DNA of 7,121 nucleotides. It comes from an uncultured Bacteroides sp. (lineage in GTDB: Bacteria; Bacteroidota; Bacteroidia; Bacteroidales; Bacteroidaceae). Both the position numbers and the translations under genes were made by a program. Shown here in pieces: positions 5,317-7,121 of this stretch; position 1 is the first letter of the stretch; every line of letters starts with the position of its first letter. Where the stretch lies: the NCBI RefSeq assembly GCF_905207245.1, contig NZ_CAJLKP010000143.1, positions 1 through 7,121 on the forward strand. Reading direction: 5' to 3'. The notes under the pieces are model-generated. The model did not search any database, was not told the origin of the DNA, and was given only the letters and a program-made list of their open reading frames with translations.

Positions 5317-6668
5317 TGTGCTACCGCCTCAGGTAACAATATGTTTTCTTTGCCATTGCCCAACGGTGGATGTTTCAGAAACAGAACAGGAATGATTTCT
5401 TTATTCTGCGCAAATGGCAGTTTACTGGCCTTCTCTACAAGCTGTTTCATCAATATTTCCGAATTCTCTTTCTCAGTCCACTTGCACTCTCCAACCAACA
5501 AATGCTTCTTATCTTCTGACAACGCTACCACATCAAGTTCTATTCGTTCCGTTTCCGATACATTTCCCCACCAACGTGCTGCAATGTCCCACACATGACC
5601 GAATAGTTCGTTTCCGCTGACTGAATCCCTGCATATTTTTTCCCAATGCAGCGAAACATATCTAGGGAACTCCGCTACTATTCGTTGTTCCACACGTTTG
5701 ACATGCCCCAAACCAATCAATGAACGGTTAGGTATGATAAAACGATAATAAAAGTCCATAAAAGGATCTGCTATCCGATAAATAGATTTCTTCGAGTTCT
5801 TTAGATTTTCATTAAACGGCAGTTCTCTTTCGATATATCCTAATTGTATCAATTTATTCAAAGGATTTCCCAAGTCTGTAGCCTTTTTACCTAACCGCGC
5901 AGCTATTTCCGACAACCGATTACAGCCATTTCCTATTACGGACATGATAGTTTCCGACTGGGTAGATTGTGTTAGGTCATCCATGAACAATCGCATGGGT
6001 TCCTCATACAACGTTCCATTTGTGCTAAGCATATTATACCGTATAGCTTCCAACAGATTATCTTCTTTATTTCGAAGTTCCCAATACCGTGGTACGCCTC
6101 CCCACACACTATATTCCTCCACTGCTTGTACAGCATCAATATCCAATACTTCTTGAAGATATGGATAGGGTATGAACCCCAATTTCAGAATAACATCAGC
6201 ACGACCATACAACGGGTCGGAAGCATCCAACACCAGCTTCTGCATCATCCGTTGTGATGATCCGCACAGAATCAGATGATATTTCCGTTCTTTCCTGTCC
6301 ACTATCTTTTGAAGTATCGAAGGCAATTCAGGACAAGTTTTCACCATATAGGGAAACTCATCCAAGCAAAGTGTCGTCCCTTTATCACATCGCATGTCCA
6401 AATGTTCAAACAGTGACTCCCAACTTGGATAATTCACTTTATCGAATCCGGGATAGCTGTCTGCCAGTAATTGTGCTAATAACTCCCGTTGCCGGTTTTG
6501 TTCCGAATTATCTGCCATGAAATAGAGGTCTTTTTCATTCAGTACTTTCTTTACCAATGTGGACTTTCCCAGTCGGCGACGTCCGTAAATTACAATAAAC
6601 TGTGCCATATCCGATTCAATGGCTCTGCGTAATCTACGTTGTTCTTCACTTCTATCTACAAACCTCAT
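5298..6668 (-). CDS. AAA ATPase with C-terminal DUF234 / PD-(D/E)XK-like domain
   Basis: This 456-residue protein has full family length. It opens RFVDRSEEQRRLRRAI, the usual start of the archaeal-type ATPase_2 family. Walker A is GRRRLGKST (29-37), Walker B is TTLCLDEF (98-105, D103/E104), and HLILCGSS (131-138) is the sensor-like strand after the ATPase core. About 240-310 looks like a winged-helix segment (NRLSEIAARLGKKATDLGN...LIQLGYIER). The C-terminal DUF234 part carries a nuclease-like motif, IELDVVAL (377-384) and LLVGECKW (390-397), with D379, E394 and K396 as likely metal and catalytic residues. Members are common and scattered in Bacteroidota and archaea. Their cellular role is unknown; DNA binding or cleavage is inferred from the fold only. 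All key motifs are intact. It has its own promoter with a palindrome and a 3' hairpin, so it is a one-gene unit. The ATG at 6668 fits the domain start and lies just after the predicted transcription start. Confidence 0.9.
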   Translation of the reverse strand: MRFVDRSEEQRRLRRAIESDMAQFIVIYGRRRLGKSTLVKKVLNEKDLYFMADNSEQNRQRELLAQLLADSYPGFDKVNYPSWESLFEHLDMRCDKGTTLCLDEFPYMVKTCPELPSILQKIVDRKERKYHLILCGSSQRMMQKLVLDASDPLYGRADVILKLGFIPYPYLQEVLDIDAVQAVEEYSVWGGVPRYWELRNKEDNLLEAIRYNMLSTNGTLYEEPMRLFMDDLTQSTQSETIMSVIGNGCNRLSEIAARLGKKATDLGNPLNKLIQLGYIERELPFNENLKNSKKSIYRIADPFMDFYYRFIIPNRSLIGLGHVKRVEQRIVAEFPRYVSLHWEKICRDSVSGNELFGHVWDIAARWWGNVSETERIELDVVALSEDKKHLLVGECKWTEKENSEILMKQLVEKASKLPFAQNKEIIPVLFLKHPPLGNGKENILLPEAVAQLNCRL

Positions 6669-6677
6669 ATCTTAATT

Positions 6678-6719
6678 ATTATGTTTTGCAAACATAATGT
6701 TTTAAGAACATAATACCAA
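6678..6719 (-). promoter_or_regulatory. ATPase promoter with overlapping palindromic operator
   Basis: On the minus strand TATGTTTG (6696-6689) matches the -7 box TAnnTTTG exactly, and TTGG (6719-6716) stands 19 bases upstream in place of the -33 TTTG. Predicted transcription starts near 6682, about 14 bases before the start codon. The -7 box lies in a perfect 9-bp palindrome, ATTATGTTT-TGC-AAACATAAT (6678-6698). A third half-site AACATAAT (6707-6714) is set as a direct repeat 16 bases from the second. Together they cover the whole core promoter, as expected for a repressor operator, possibly autoregulatory since the ATPase itself has a winged-helix-like segment (inference). Confidence 0.7.
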
Positions 6720-6781
6720 GTAAATTCTCCTATTTATTTGATATTAATAGTAAAAAGGGGCATTGGCATGTAGCTATAGTT

Positions 6782-6803
6782 GTGCCACTTCAAAAGGTGG
6801 TAC
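6782..6803 (+). other. Hairpin in the gap between the pseudogene and the ATPase promoter
   Basis: GTGCCACTT (6782-6790) and AGGTGGTAC (6795-6803) pair as nine base pairs, two of them G-U in a plus-strand RNA, around a CAAA loop. On the minus strand the two wobbles become mismatches. No T-tract follows. It may be part of the decayed tail of the S24/S26 gene. Nothing else is visible between 6720 and 6834. Confidence 0.3.
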
Positions 6804-6834
6804 AATATCAGAGATATAATTTACGTAGCTCGTA

Positions 6835-7062
6835 TCATTTTAAAGATAGGTGAATCATGTACCGACCTTCCCACTGATAAAAAGGACAACACCAGGTAGG
6901 TAATGCTTCTTCCGGCAGGCAAGGAACCACCTCTACTATATCTATCCCCTAATAAAAGGATACATACTTTGTCCGCTAAATAAGGAGCTTTACCGTTTGT
7001 CTTTGCGCCAGTGCCTCAGTCACTCCGACGAAGAAGTCGTTGGATACCGTTATTTTTCGCAT
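6835..7062 (-). pseudogene. Broken S24/S26 signal-peptidase-like protease gene
   Basis: An ATG at 7062 gives MRKITVSNDFFVGVTEALAQ and then QTVKLLI before a TAG (6978-6976), only 28 residues. The rest of a small S24/S26-type protein can be read in shifted frames. GQSMYPFIRG at 6974-6945 matches the catalytic-serine motif (G-x-S-M-x-P-F). Back in the first frame, after a TAG, come DIVEVVPCLPEEAL and later YQWEGRYMIH. Between them, one frame over, PGVVLF recalls the family's GDVVLF strand, and GRYMIH recalls the (G)xYVLHR motif. A TGA lies at 6837-6835. At least three frame changes and several stops are needed, so the gene is dead rather than mis-sequenced at one base. Family members here are normally about 140-160 residues, and the C-terminal part was not found. 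The start overlaps the preceding frame as ATGCGAAAAATAA, suggesting it was once the downstream member of an operon. Confidence 0.75.
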
Positions 7063-7121
7063 GGGTCAAAGATTGTTTCACAGGAAAGGCGTGCTGCCTC
7101 TGTATTAGGCAAACAAGCCAG
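7050..7121 (-). CDS. 3' end of an unidentified ORF running in from the window edge
   Basis: The last 23 codons of a frame open to the window edge end ...SCETIFDPCEK and TAA at 7050. The stop overlaps the ATG of the S24/S26 remnant by 13 bases, the sort of overlap seen in tight operons and much like the DUF1573-Wzz junction. The fragment is too short to identify. It may be the end of a real gene or an open stretch by chance, and given the decay next to it, it could also be part of a broken gene. Confidence 0.3.
   Translation of the reverse strand: MACLPNTEAARLSCETIFDPCEK

Noticed and set aside
5341..6520. Plus-strand frames opposite the ATPase.
   Set aside because: The minus-strand ATPase has intact Walker A, Walker B and PD-(D/E)XK-like motifs; the opposite frames show none.
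6782..6803. Hairpin considered as a terminator for the S24/S26 remnant.
   Set aside because: Wobble pairs hold only on the plus strand, and no T-tract follows on either strand.

Overview
The window looks like chromosomal DNA of a Bacteroidales bacterium, most likely Bacteroides or a close relative. Reasons: a lipoprotein with fimbrillin-like features, a DUF1573 lipoprotein, a DUF234-type AAA ATPase, a match to the Bacteroidota -7 promoter sequence (TAnnTTTG), weak Shine-Dalgarno sequences and AT-rich intergenic DNA. Genus and species cannot be fixed from the sequence alone. All convincing genes lie on the minus strand, so transcription runs from high to low coordinates.

Layout in transcription order. 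(a) 7121-6835: the last 23 codons of an unidentified ORF overlap the start of a broken S24/S26 (signal-peptidase-like) gene. Its catalytic-serine motif and downstream motifs survive in different frames. (b) 6719-5283: a stand-alone AAA ATPase with a C-terminal DUF234/PD-(D/E)XK-like domain. It has a good promoter embedded in a 9-bp palindrome with a third half-site, and a hairpin overlaps its stop codon. (c) 5282-4554: about 730 bases with no confident gene. This stretch holds a dense set of inverted repeats (5056-5256), an 83-codon plus-strand ORF of doubtful reality, a weak promoter and an untranslated leader. (d) 4553-1961: a short acidic peptide gene of 45 codons, missed by usual length cut-offs, followed 25 bases later by an 809-residue surface lipoprotein. 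That protein has a fimbrillin-like N-terminal half and a repetitive, beta-helix-like C-terminal half. (e) 1936-1903: a strong intrinsic terminator. (f) 1871-1: a tight three-gene block of DUF1573 lipoprotein, Wzz-type chain-length protein (polysaccharide co-polymerase) and the N-terminal 107 residues of a PglK/MsbA-like ABC exporter that runs off the window.

How they may work together (inference): the block at 1-1871 looks like export or assembly machinery for a glycan or other envelope polymer. The peptide plus lipoprotein pair looks like a secreted surface product. The ruined S24/S26 protease, the short peptide and the PglK-like exporter together recall peptide maturation and export clusters, so the 45-residue peptide could be a precursor with a conserved leader and a variable tail. 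This is a hypothesis: no modifying enzyme is visible in the window, and the protease is dead. The ATPase has its own promoter and hairpin, looks self-contained, and may have inserted between the S24/S26 gene and the rest.
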